A stretch of 5,221 nucleotides of DNA, taken from assembly GCA_945871415.1 (NCBI GenBank), contig CAMBWG010000180.1, positions 1-5,221 of the forward strand, in the 5' to 3' direction. Both the position numbers and the translations under genes were made by a program. Within the stretch, counting starts at the first letter, position 1, and each line of letters starts with the position of its first letter. The notes beneath the pieces are model-generated. The model was not told the DNA's origin, did no database searches, and saw nothing but the letters and a program-made list of their open reading frames with translations. Positions 1 to 5,221 of the stretch are shown piece by piece. Source of the stretch: an uncultured Desulfovibrio sp. Its GTDB lineage: Bacteria; Desulfobacterota; Desulfovibrionia; Desulfovibrionales; Desulfovibrionaceae.

Positions 1-2944
1 TCTCAGGCTTGCGCGCCTCGGCGTGCTGGAAGAGTGCGGCGTGGAGCTCATCGGCGCCCGTGCCGATGTCATTGAAAAGGCCGAAAGCCGTGAACTTTTC
101 CGTCAGGCCATGGAAAATATCGGCCTGCGCGTGCCCGCCAGCGGCATTGCCCGCAATATGGACGATGTGCGCCGTCTGGGCGACGTGCTTCCCTTCCCGC
201 TGATTGTGCGCCCCGCCTTCACGCTGGGCGGCACGGGCGGCGGCGTGGCCTACAACATGCAGGATCTTGAGGAAGTGGCCGGGCGCGGCCTTGCGGCAAG
301 CCCCACCTCCGAAGTCATGATCGAACAGAGCGTGCTGGGCTGGAAAGAATTTGAGATGGAAGTCATGCGCGACAAGAACGACAATGCCGTGATTGTCTGC
401 TCCATCGAAAATCTTGATCCCATGGGCGTGCATACCGGCGACTCCATTACCGTGGCTCCGGCGCAGACCCTGACCGACGTGGAATATCAGGCCATGCGCG
501 ACGCCTCGCTTGCCATCATGCGCGAGATCGGCGTGGAAACCGGCGGCAGTAACGTGCAGTTCGGTATCAATCCCGCCAACGGCGAGATGGTCGTCATTGA
601 AATGAATCCGCGCGTGTCCCGCTCGTCGGCGCTGGCTTCCAAGGCCACGGGCTTCCCCATCGCCAAGATTGCCGCCAAGCTGGCCGTGGGCTATACGCTG
701 GACGAGCTGCGCAACGACATTACCCGCGAGACGGCCGCCTGCTTCGAGCCCGCCATCGACTACTGCGTGGTGAAGATTCCCCGCTTCACCTTTGAAAAAT
801 TCCCCGGCGCCAAGGATGAGCTCACGACGTCCATGAAGAGCGTGGGCGAAGCCATGAGCATCGGCCGAACCTTCAAGGAAGCTCTGCAGAAGGGCCTCCG
901 TTCCATGGAAATCGGCGCGACGGGGCTCGGTTTCCGCTTCAAGGACGAACTGCCAGCAACGGACAAGATTCTTGCCTCCCTGCGCACGCCCAATTCCCGC
1001 CGCATCTTCAGCCTGCGTCAGGCGCTGCTGGCCGGCGTAAGCGAGGAAGATATTTTCGAGGCCAGCAAGATTGATCCCTGGTTCATCCGCCAGATCCGCG
1101 ACATCGTGGATATGGAGCAGCGTATTCTGCACTTCGGTCTGGCCAACGACATGACGCCCGCCAATGCCGAACTGGCGGACGTGCTGCGGGAAGCCAAGGA
1201 ATACGGCTTCTCCGACCGCCAGCTCGCGGAAATGTGGAAGCGTCCCGAAGACGATATCCGCCGCCTGCGCAAGAGCCTCGGCATCGAACCCACCTTCTAC
1301 CTTGTGGATACCTGCGCTGCGGAATTCGAGGCCTACACGCCCTATTACTATTCCACCTATGAAACCGGGCAGGAAGCCGGGGTGGAGGACCGGCGCAAGG
1401 TGATCATCCTTGGCGGCGGCCCCAACCGTATCGGGCAGGGTATCGAATTTGACTACTGCTGCTGCCATGCCTCCTTCGCACTGCGCGATGCGGGCGTCAT
1501 GGCCATCATGGTCAACTCCAACCCTGAAACCGTCTCCACCGACTACGACACCTCCGACCGCCTCTACTTCGAGCCGCTGACCTTTGAAGATGTGATGAAC
1601 ATCATCGAAAAGGAAAAGCCCGAGGGCGTCATCGCACAGTTCGGCGGACAGACGCCGCTCAACCTCGCCGTGCCGCTCATGCGCGCGGGCGTGCCCATTC
1701 TGGGAACCTCGCCCGACGCCATCGACCGCGCCGAAGACCGCGAACGCTTCCAGGCCCTGATTGAAAAACTGGGCCTGCTGCAGCCGCCGAACGGTACGGC
1801 CATGAGCCTTGACGAGGCTCGCGAAGTGGCTCAGCGCATTTCCTATCCCGTCGTCGTGCGGCCCAGCTATGTGCTCGGCGGGCGTGCCATGGCCGTTGTC
1901 TATGACGATGCCGAGCTGGCTTCCTACTTTGCCGAACAGGTTCCCGAAAAGCCCGAGCATCCCATTCTCATCGACAAGTTCCTTGAACATGCCGTGGAAG
2001 TGGACGTGGACGCCCTGTCGGACGGCACCGATGTGTATGTGGCGGGCATCATGGAGCATATCGAGGAAGCGGGCATCCATTCCGGCGACTCCGCCTGCGT
2101 GCTCCCGTCCTATTCGCTCTCCTATGATCATGTGGCGCTGATTGCCGCTCAGGCCGAAGCGCTGGCGCAGGAACTGCGCGTGGTCGGCCTGATGAACATT
2201 CAGTTTGCCATCAAGGGCAACGATGTCTACATTCTGGAAGTGAACCCCCGCGCCTCCCGCACAGCTCCCTTTGTGTCCAAGGCCACCGGCGTGCCGCTGC
2301 CCTATCTGGCAACGCAGGTCATGCTCGGCAAGACGCTGGAAGAGCTGGACCCCTGGAGCATGCGCCGCGGCGGCTTCACCTGCGTGAAGGAAGCCGTGCT
2401 GCCGTTCCAGCGCTTCCCCGGCGTGGACATCATCCTCGGCCCTGAAATGCATTCGACCGGCGAAGTCATGGGCATGGGCGACAGCTTCCCCGACGCCTAC
2501 CTCAAGAGCCAGCTTGGTTCCGGGCAGAAGCTGCCGCAGAAGGGTACCGTCTTCCTGTCGGTCAATGACCGCGACAAGCCGCTGCTGCCGGAAGTCGCCA
2601 GGATGTTTGCGGATCTGGGCTTCGAGCTGCTGGCGACGCGCGGCACGGCAAAGCTGCTCAAGGAACACGGCCTTGATGTGGAAGTGGTCAACAAGGTCTA
2701 CGAAGGCCGTCCCAACATCGTTGACCGCATTGTGAACAACGAGATTGCCCTGGTGGTCAACACCGCATCCGGCAAGAACACGGCACGCGACTCCAAGTCC
2801 ATCAGACACGCGGCGCTGACCTACGGCATCGCCTACTGCACCACTGTGGCAGGGGCCAAGGCCACGGCCACGGCCATTGCCATGCGCCGTACCGATGTGC
2901 ATGTGGAAAGCCTGCAAGAATACTATGCCCGCGAGGTGCGCTAA
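1..2944 (+). CDS. carB: Carbamoyl-phosphate synthase large subunit, 5'-truncated by window edge
   Basis: This is the synthetase subunit that converts bicarbonate, ammonia from CarA and two ATP to carbamoyl phosphate in the cytoplasm, feeding pyrimidine and arginine synthesis. The frame is open from the first complete codon at base 2 to TAA at 2942-2944, giving 980 codons. By comparison with the E. coli protein of about 1073 residues, roughly the first 100 are missing, so the true start lies upstream; the GTG at 23 is internal ([12 protein letters not shown] aligns inside the family). Two ATP-grasp halves are visible. The first has [12 protein letters not shown] and the metal/ATP motif EMNPRVSRS (Glu 599, Asn 605, Arg 611). 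The second begins near base 1397 with [14 protein letters not shown] and has [11 protein letters not shown] and EVNPRASRT (Glu 2237, Asn 2243, Arg 2249). An oligomerisation region lies between them. The C-terminal MGS-like allosteric domain runs from about base 2537 to the end. No frameshift is seen. Confidence 0.97.
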   Translation, partial: LRLARLGVLEECGVELIGARADVIEKAESRELFRQAMENIGLRVPASGIARNMDDVRRLGDVLPFPLIVRPAFTLGGTGGGVAYNMQDLEEVAGRGLAASPTSEVMIEQSVLGWKEFEMEVMRDKNDNAVIVCSIENLDPMGVHTGDSITVAPAQTLTDVEYQAMRDASLAIMREIGVETGGSNVQFGINPANGEMVVIEMNPRVSRSSALASKATGFPIAKIAAKLAVGYTLDELRNDITRETAACFEPAIDYCVVKIPRFTFEKFPGAKDELTTSMKSVGEAMSIGRTFKEALQKGLRSMEIGATGLGFRFKDELPATDKILASLRTPNSRRIFSLRQALLAGVSEEDIFEASKIDPWFIRQIRDIVDMEQRILHFGLANDMTPANAELADVLREAKEYGFSDRQLAEMWKRPEDDIRRLRKSLGIEPTFYLVDTCAAEFEAYTPYYYSTYETGQEAGVEDRRKVIILGGGPNRIGQGIEFDYCCCHASFALRDAGVMAIMVNSNPETVSTDYDTSDRLYFEPLTFEDVMNIIEKEKPEGVIAQFGGQTPLNLAVPLMRAGVPILGTSPDAIDRAEDRERFQALIEKLGLLQPPNGTAMSLDEAREVAQRISYPVVVRPSYVLGGRAMAVVYDDAELASYFAEQVPEKPEHPILIDKFLEHAVEVDVDALSDGTDVYVAGIMEHIEEAGIHSGDSACVLPSYSLSYDHVALIAAQAEALAQELRVVGLMNIQFAIKGNDVYILEVNPRASRTAPFVSKATGVPLPYLATQVMLGKTLEELDPWSMRRGGFTCVKEAVLPFQRFPGVDIILGPEMHSTGEVMGMGDSFPDAYLKSQLGSGQKLPQKGTVFLSVNDRDKPLLPEVARMFADLGFELLATRGTAKLLKEHGLDVEVVNKVYEGRPNIVDRIVNNEIALVVNTASGKNTARDSKSIRHAALTYGIAYCTTVAGAKATATAIAMRRTDVHVESLQEYYAREVR
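2933..2938 (+). promoter_or_regulatory. Ribosome binding site of carA inside the carB 3' end
   Basis: GAGGTG lies within the last codons of carB, seven bases before the ATG at 2946, and is a good Shine-Dalgarno match. It fixes the carA start at 2946 rather than the in-frame ATG at 2877, which would lie deep inside carB. Because the carB stop and carA start are one base apart, ribosomes finishing carB could restart on carA; this coupling is an inference from the spacing. Confidence 0.7.
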
Positions 2945-2945
2945 T

Positions 2946-4070
2946 ATGAAAGCGGTATTGACTCTTGAAGACGGCTTCACCCTGAAGGGCAAATCCTTTA
3001 CCGGCGAATTTGAAACCGGCGGCGAAGTCATTTTCAATACCGGCATGACCGGCTATCAGGAAGTGCTGACCGATCCCTCCTATTATGGGCAGATGGTCTG
3101 CATGACCTACCCCCTTATCGGCAATTACGGCATCAACCCGCAGGACATGGAGTCCCCGAAGGTGCATATGCGCGCCCTTCTGGTCAAGGAGTGCTGCAAG
3201 CGGCCTTCCAACTGGCGCGCCAGCGAAAGCCTGCCCGACTTCCTTGTGCGCATGGGGGTTCCCGGCATCGAGGGACTCGATACCCGTGCCCTGACCCGTC
3301 ATCTGCGTCTTAACGGCGCCATGCGGGGCATCATTTCCACAAAGGATCTTGATCCCGAATCCCTGCGGCAGAAGGCGCTGGCCCTGCCGACCATGGAAGG
3401 GCAGAATCTTGTGCCCTTTGTGGCCGCCAAGGCTCCCTATGTGCTGGAAGGCAATGTGCAGACCTTCGTGCAGATCGGCCCCGACGGCTCTTATGCCTGG
3501 AAGGGCACCGGCCTGCCGCTGCTGGTCTATGACTTCGGCGTCAAATGGAATATTCTCCGTCTGCTGGCGAAAGTCGGCTTCGAGCCGCTGGCCGTGCCGC
3601 CGTCCTTCAGTTTCGAGGCTGCCAAAGCCAGCGGCGCAAAGGCCGTTTTCCTGTCCAACGGCCCCGGCGACCCCGCGACGCTGACCAGCGAAATCGCCCT
3701 TATCCGGCAGCTGATGGAAGTCTTCCCGGTGACGGGTATCTGCCTCGGTCATCAGCTTATCGGCCATGCCCTGGGCGGCACCACGGCCAAGCTGAAATTC
3801 GGTCATCACGGCTGCAACCACCCGGTGCGCGACGATACGACCGGCAGGGTGGAAATTTCTTCGCAGAACCACGGCTTCCATGTGGTGCTTGACGGTCTGG
3901 CCGATGTGGAGCCCACCCATGTCAATCTCAACGACTACACTCTCGAAGGCCTGCGTCACAAGACAAAGCCCATCATGAGCGTGCAGTATCACCCCGAAGC
4001 CGCCGCCGGCCCCAACGACGGCCGCTATCTCTTCAGCCGCTTCTTTGAAATGATCTCCGGGGCTGTCTAG
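2946..4070 (+). CDS. carA: Carbamoyl-phosphate synthase small subunit (glutamine amidotransferase)
   Basis: This subunit hydrolyses glutamine and passes ammonia through a tunnel to CarB. The protein is 374 residues, close to the 382 of E. coli CarA, so it appears complete. The N-terminal CarA-specific domain starts [18 protein letters not shown] and carries [20 protein letters not shown]. The class I (triad) glutamine amidotransferase domain starts near residue 190 ([14 protein letters not shown]) and contains the oxyanion-side motif LSNGPGDPA, the nucleophile elbow GICLGHQL with Cys266, and QYHPEA with His349 and Glu351, so the catalytic triad is intact. [10 protein letters not shown] and QNHGFHV are also typical. 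The ATG is one base after the carB stop, with GAGGTG seven bases upstream. The gene follows carB, the reverse of the common carA-carB order. Its TAG stop (4068-4070) is also the first three bases of the palindromic repeat that follows. A long open frame on the opposite strand is a composition shadow. Confidence 0.97.
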   Translation: MKAVLTLEDGFTLKGKSFTGEFETGGEVIFNTGMTGYQEVLTDPSYYGQMVCMTYPLIGNYGINPQDMESPKVHMRALLVKECCKRPSNWRASESLPDFLVRMGVPGIEGLDTRALTRHLRLNGAMRGIISTKDLDPESLRQKALALPTMEGQNLVPFVAAKAPYVLEGNVQTFVQIGPDGSYAWKGTGLPLLVYDFGVKWNILRLLAKVGFEPLAVPPSFSFEAAKASGAKAVFLSNGPGDPATLTSEIALIRQLMEVFPVTGICLGHQLIGHALGGTTAKLKFGHHGCNHPVRDDTTGRVEISSQNHGFHVVLDGLADVEPTHVNLNDYTLEGLRHKTKPIMSVQYHPEAAAGPNDGRYLFSRFFEMISGAV

Positions 4071-4162
4071 AGCCTTTTGCCTTTGAAAAAGGCAAAAGGC
4101 CGGGCGGCGGCACAGCGCCGCCCGGTTTGAAACGCGCAGCGTTTCAAACTGAAAATGCTCTA
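4068..4162. repeat. Three-hairpin palindromic repeat (REP/MITE-like) abutting the carA stop
   Basis: Three hairpins stand almost back to back. The first is a perfect 13-bp stem, GCCTTTTGCCTTT (4072-4084) with 4088-4100, loop GAA. The second is a perfect 10-bp all-G/C stem, 4100-4109 with 4116-4125, loop GCACAG. The third is a perfect 10-bp stem, TTTGAAACGC (4126-4135) with 4139-4148, loop GCA. The whole is enclosed by an imperfect terminal inverted repeat, TAGAGC-C-TTTT (4068-4078) against AAAA-T-GCTCTA (4152-4162), matching 10 of 11. There is no T-tract after any stem, so this is not itself a standard terminator. Such compact multi-hairpin units resemble REP/BIME sequences or non-autonomous miniature elements, and a degenerate relative lies at 4377-4496. 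It could protect the 3' end of the car mRNA. The family name is not known to me. Confidence 0.8.
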
Positions 4163-4180
4163 AATGGAACATGTGCGTAA

Positions 4181-4228
4181 AGGGCGGGAATCCTTCTGGC
4201 ATTGGCAGGAAGAATTCCCGCTCTTTTT
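4181..4228 (+). terminator. Intrinsic terminator of the carB-carA unit
   Basis: AGGGCGGGAAT (4181-4191) pairs with ATTCCCGCTCT (4214-4224), allowing one G-U pair. After a C/A mismatch (4192/4213) the stem continues as CTTC (4193-4196) with GAAG (4209-4212), around a loop of about 12 bases. The stem runs directly into TTTTT (4224-4228) followed by ATTG. This is the first stem-plus-T-tract after carA and lies about 110 bases beyond its stop, with the palindromic repeat in between. The other strand has only a short A/T run after the stem, so it works mainly on the car transcript. Confidence 0.8.
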
Positions 4229-4376
4229 ATTGTTTATGGCAAACGAAGACGGGGCGGCAGACAGGACATCTGCACCCTCCTTGCAAAAGGAAAGCGAGTG
4301 TGAAGGGGGCGCAGGAATTCTGGCCGGAGTGGAGATGGTGGCGGGCTGGCAGATTTCAGGGCGCGTTGACACTGGA

Positions 4377-4496
4377 GCGTTTCAATTTTGAAAAAGGTGA
4401 AACGCAAGGCGGCTGCACAGCGCCGCCCGGCCCAAAGAGCGGAAAAACTGCGTTTTTTCCGCAAAACGACAGGTCGTATGGTTTGAAACGCACAGC
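4377..4496. repeat. Degenerate, interrupted second copy of the palindromic repeat
   Basis: Three blocks of the 4068-4162 unit recur here in the same order: TTTGAAAAAGG (4387-4397, identical to 4082-4092), GCACAGCGCCGCCCGG (4415-4430, identical to 4110-4125) and GTTTGAAACGCACAGC (4481-4496, 15 of 16 with 4125-4140). The stems have been remodelled. GCGTTTCA (4377-4384) pairs with TGAAACGC (4398-4405), and GGCGGC (4408-4413) pairs with GCCGCC (4422-4427). The right half of the third hairpin is lost. Between the second and third blocks about 50 extra bases hold an unrelated hairpin, GCGGAAAAA (4439-4447) with TTTTTCCGC (4454-4462). This looks like an older copy that has decayed or received an insertion. 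Confidence 0.7.
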
Positions 4497-4581
4497 TTGT
4501 TGGGGCCCGGAAGAACGGTGTAGCGGTAGCATGCCCTGGAGAAATTTCAGGTGGCAGAAATGCCGATTAGGCGAAATATAT

Positions 4582-4620
4582 AAAAATCATCGACAGTTAC
4601 ACTGTCGATGATTTTTTTTT
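4582..4620. terminator. Perfect 16-bp hairpin with T9 tail; orphan, possibly bidirectional terminator
   Basis: AAAAATCATCGACAGT (4582-4597) pairs perfectly with 4601-4616 around the three-base loop TAC, and the T run 4612-4620 follows. The upstream A run and the AT-rich TATATA before it would also give a U-rich tail on the opposite strand, so it could stop transcription both ways. No gene lies between the car terminator at 4228 and this hairpin, so what it terminates is unclear: a small RNA, leftover transcripts, or a lost gene. Its apex contains the palindrome GACAGT-TAC-ACTGTC, which recurs inverted at 4739-4755. Confidence 0.7.
4592..4608. repeat. 17-base palindromic motif, left copy (inverted relative to 4739-4755)
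   Basis: GACAGTTACACTGTCGA is the exact reverse complement of 4739-4755. The core is a 6-bp dyad, GACAGT and ACTGTC, around a three-base centre, the shape of a binding site for a dimeric regulator. It forms the top of the terminator-like hairpin at 4582-4620, so it may act in RNA, in DNA, or both. I cannot name the protein that would bind it. Confidence 0.65.
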
Positions 4621-4725
4621 AATACGCCCGGAAGCTTTTTTTTGCAAGTTGCGGGATTCGCCCCCCAGACTATTCATCCATAAACAAACGATTCTACTTT
4701 AGTGAATTTATTAATAATATTTTAC

Positions 4726-4734
4726 TGATATCTT
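4726..4734 (+). promoter_or_regulatory. Tentative extended -10 promoter element for the downstream gene
   Basis: TGATATCTT fits an extended -10 (TGnTATAAT) with four of six hexamer bases. It lies at the end of an AT-rich run that includes the 10-bp perfect palindrome TTATTAATAA at 4708-4717. I see no convincing -35 element 16 to 18 bases upstream. If used, transcription would start near 4741, at the palindrome at 4739-4755. The leader to the glycosyltransferase would then be about 110 bases. Confidence 0.25.
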
Positions 4735-4738
4735 TTGC

Positions 4739-4755
4739 TCGACAGTGTAACTGTC
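4739..4755. promoter_or_regulatory. 17-base palindromic motif, right copy; candidate operator
   Basis: TCGACAGTGTAACTGTC is the reverse complement of 4592-4608, with the dyad GACAGT-GTA-ACTGTC at 4741-4755. It sits about seven bases downstream of the tentative -10 element and upstream of the glycosyltransferase, where a repressor operator would block transcription. Dyads of this size with an odd-length centre are common for TetR-like and similar dimeric repressors, but that assignment is a guess. No regulator gene is present in the window. Confidence 0.45.
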
Positions 4756-4852
4756 AATGGGATCAAGTCCCGGTATGTGATTTTATTGCCAAAGTCCTTT
4801 TTGCGATCGTCTGCCTTTCTCAGGCTGGTAAATAAAGAAGCGAGTCCTCGTC

Positions 4853-5221
4853 ATGCGCGAACTTCTTTCCCTGATTATTCCCTGTTTTAATGAAGAAAGA
4901 ACTCTTGAAAACTGTGTTAATAACTGTCTTGCATTGAAAGAACACGGTATAGATGTTGAAATAATTATCATAGATGACTGTTCGACAGACAGAAGTTATC
5001 AGATAGCGCAGAATCTTGCATTGATGCATGATGATGTTTTTGTAGTGCGGCATGAGAAGAACAGGGGAAAAGGAGCGGCCCTGCGTACAGGTTTTCTTTC
5101 TGTCAGGGGAGATTACGTGGGGATTCAGGACGCCGACGCCGAATATAACCCTCTTGATTATCTGACGCTTAGAGAATGTCCGGCATACACCTTGCTATAC
5201 CAGTTTTCTCCAAAGGATACA
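4853..5221 (+). CDS. Family 2 glycosyltransferase (polyprenyl-phosphate sugar transferase type), 3'-truncated by window edge
   Basis: The frame opens at ATG 4853 and gives 123 codons to the window end with no stop. An in-frame stop at 4829-4831 and no other usable start support this ATG; the ribosome binding site is weak (GCGAG, 4840-4844). The visible part is the N-terminal nucleotide-binding half of a GT-A fold: SLIIPCFNEERTL (residues 6-18), VEIIIIDDCSTD (35-46), NRGKGAALRTGF (70-81) and the metal-binding QDADAEYNP with Asp93 and Asp95. This pattern fits dolichyl-phosphate-mannose-synthase-like and undecaprenyl-phosphate sugar transferases, which move a sugar from a nucleotide donor to a lipid carrier at the inner face of the membrane. 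Substrate cannot be told from this part. Codons such as ATA, AGA, AGG and TTG are frequent, unlike car. After NPLDYL (99-104) the last residues do not resemble the usual run toward the GSR motif. Confidence 0.88.
   Translation, partial: MRELLSLIIPCFNEERTLENCVNNCLALKEHGIDVEIIIIDDCSTDRSYQIAQNLALMHDDVFVVRHEKNRGKGAALRTGFLSVRGDYVGIQDADAEYNPLDYLTLRECPAYTLLYQFSPKDT

Larger units (their letters stand above)
4071..4852. other. Long intergenic region without a supportable gene
   Basis: About 780 bases separate carA from the glycosyltransferase. Apart from the repeats, terminators and palindromes listed separately, 4229-4376 and 4497-4580 show nothing I can name. Small frames here (for example a 75-codon frame from 4164 that runs through the terminator, and ATG at 4236 giving about 51 codons) have no ribosome binding site and read as low-complexity mixtures. 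They also overlap hairpins. The region changes from moderately GC-rich (to about 4560) to strongly AT-rich (about 4580-4740), which marks the compositional boundary of the window. No tRNA, CRISPR or transposase remnant was recognised. Confidence 0.6.

Noticed and set aside
23..25. GTG at 23 as the carB start
   Set aside because: The frame is open upstream to the window edge with family-like residues (LRLARLG before GVLEECGV), and starting here would remove about 100 conserved N-terminal residues.
2802..4202. 466-codon open frame on the minus strand opposite carA
   Set aside because: It lies entirely opposite carA, the carB end and the palindromic repeat. Its protein is rich in His, Gly, Ala and Gln with no family pattern. 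It is the expected shadow of G/C-ending codons; carA has an intact catalytic triad and full length.
4164..4391. 75-codon plus-strand frame after carA (and a shorter start at 4236)
   Set aside because: It reads through the car terminator and into the second repeat, has no ribosome binding site, and shows no recognisable protein pattern.
4366..4394. TTGACA as a -35 element
   Set aside because: The hexamer is perfect, but the bases 16 to 18 positions downstream (around TTTGAAAA) are a poor -10 and belong to the decayed repeat.
4234..4464. 76-codon minus-strand frame
   Set aside because: It covers the decayed repeat and its hairpins, is arginine- and proline-rich in the manner of non-coding GC-rich DNA, and has no clear ribosome binding site.
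4739..4775. tRNA-like anticodon arm (loop GTGTAAC, anticodon GTA) followed by a T-arm-like GGGATCAAGTCCC
   Set aside because: The resemblance is local. There is no acceptor stem, no D-arm and no CCA end, and the 'anticodon arm' is explained by the palindrome repeated at 4592-4608.
4783..5053. Two small minus-strand frames over the glycosyltransferase start
   Set aside because: They overlap the glycosyltransferase frame, which carries clear family motifs; they have no motifs of their own.

Overview
The window is a piece of a bacterial chromosome or contig with two very different halves. Positions 1 to about 4070 are GC-rich coding DNA with strong G/C third-position bias. They hold the large part of carB (5' end outside the window) and a complete carA, the two subunits of carbamoyl-phosphate synthetase. 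The codon style and the small GC-rich hairpin repeats suggest a GC-rich Gram-negative. My impression from the proteins is a Desulfovibrionaceae-like organism, but nothing in the window proves this.

The genes are in the order carB then carA, the reverse of the usual carA-carB, and only one base separates the carB stop from the carA ATG. CarA supplies ammonia from glutamine and CarB uses it with bicarbonate and two ATP to make carbamoyl phosphate for pyrimidine and arginine synthesis. The catalytic residues I can check are present in both proteins. The promoter of the unit lies outside the window.

Positions 4071 to 4852 (about 780 bases) hold no gene I can support but are rich in structure. 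A 95-base three-hairpin palindromic repeat begins at the carA stop codon itself (4068-4162). The car terminator follows it (4181-4228). A stretch with nothing recognisable (4229-4376) leads to a degenerate second copy of the repeat, interrupted by another hairpin (4377-4496). Next comes a perfect 16-bp hairpin with a T9 tail that has no gene in front of it (4582-4620). An AT-rich segment of about 130 bases then follows, flanked by two inverted copies of a 17-base palindromic motif (4592-4608 and 4739-4755).

From 4853 to the end is the start of a family 2 glycosyltransferase of the dolichyl-phosphate-mannose-synthase/undecaprenyl-phosphate sugar transferase type. Its base and codon use is clearly more AT-rich than that of car, which suggests a different origin. 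The reading frame runs off the window, and its last 15 or so residues do not look like the family.

The most interesting part is the non-coding region: a repeat that supplies or overlaps a stop codon, an orphan terminator, and paired palindromes flanking a promoter-like AT-rich block upstream of a probable surface-glycan or lipid-glycosylation gene. A regulated or invertible promoter is possible but unproven.
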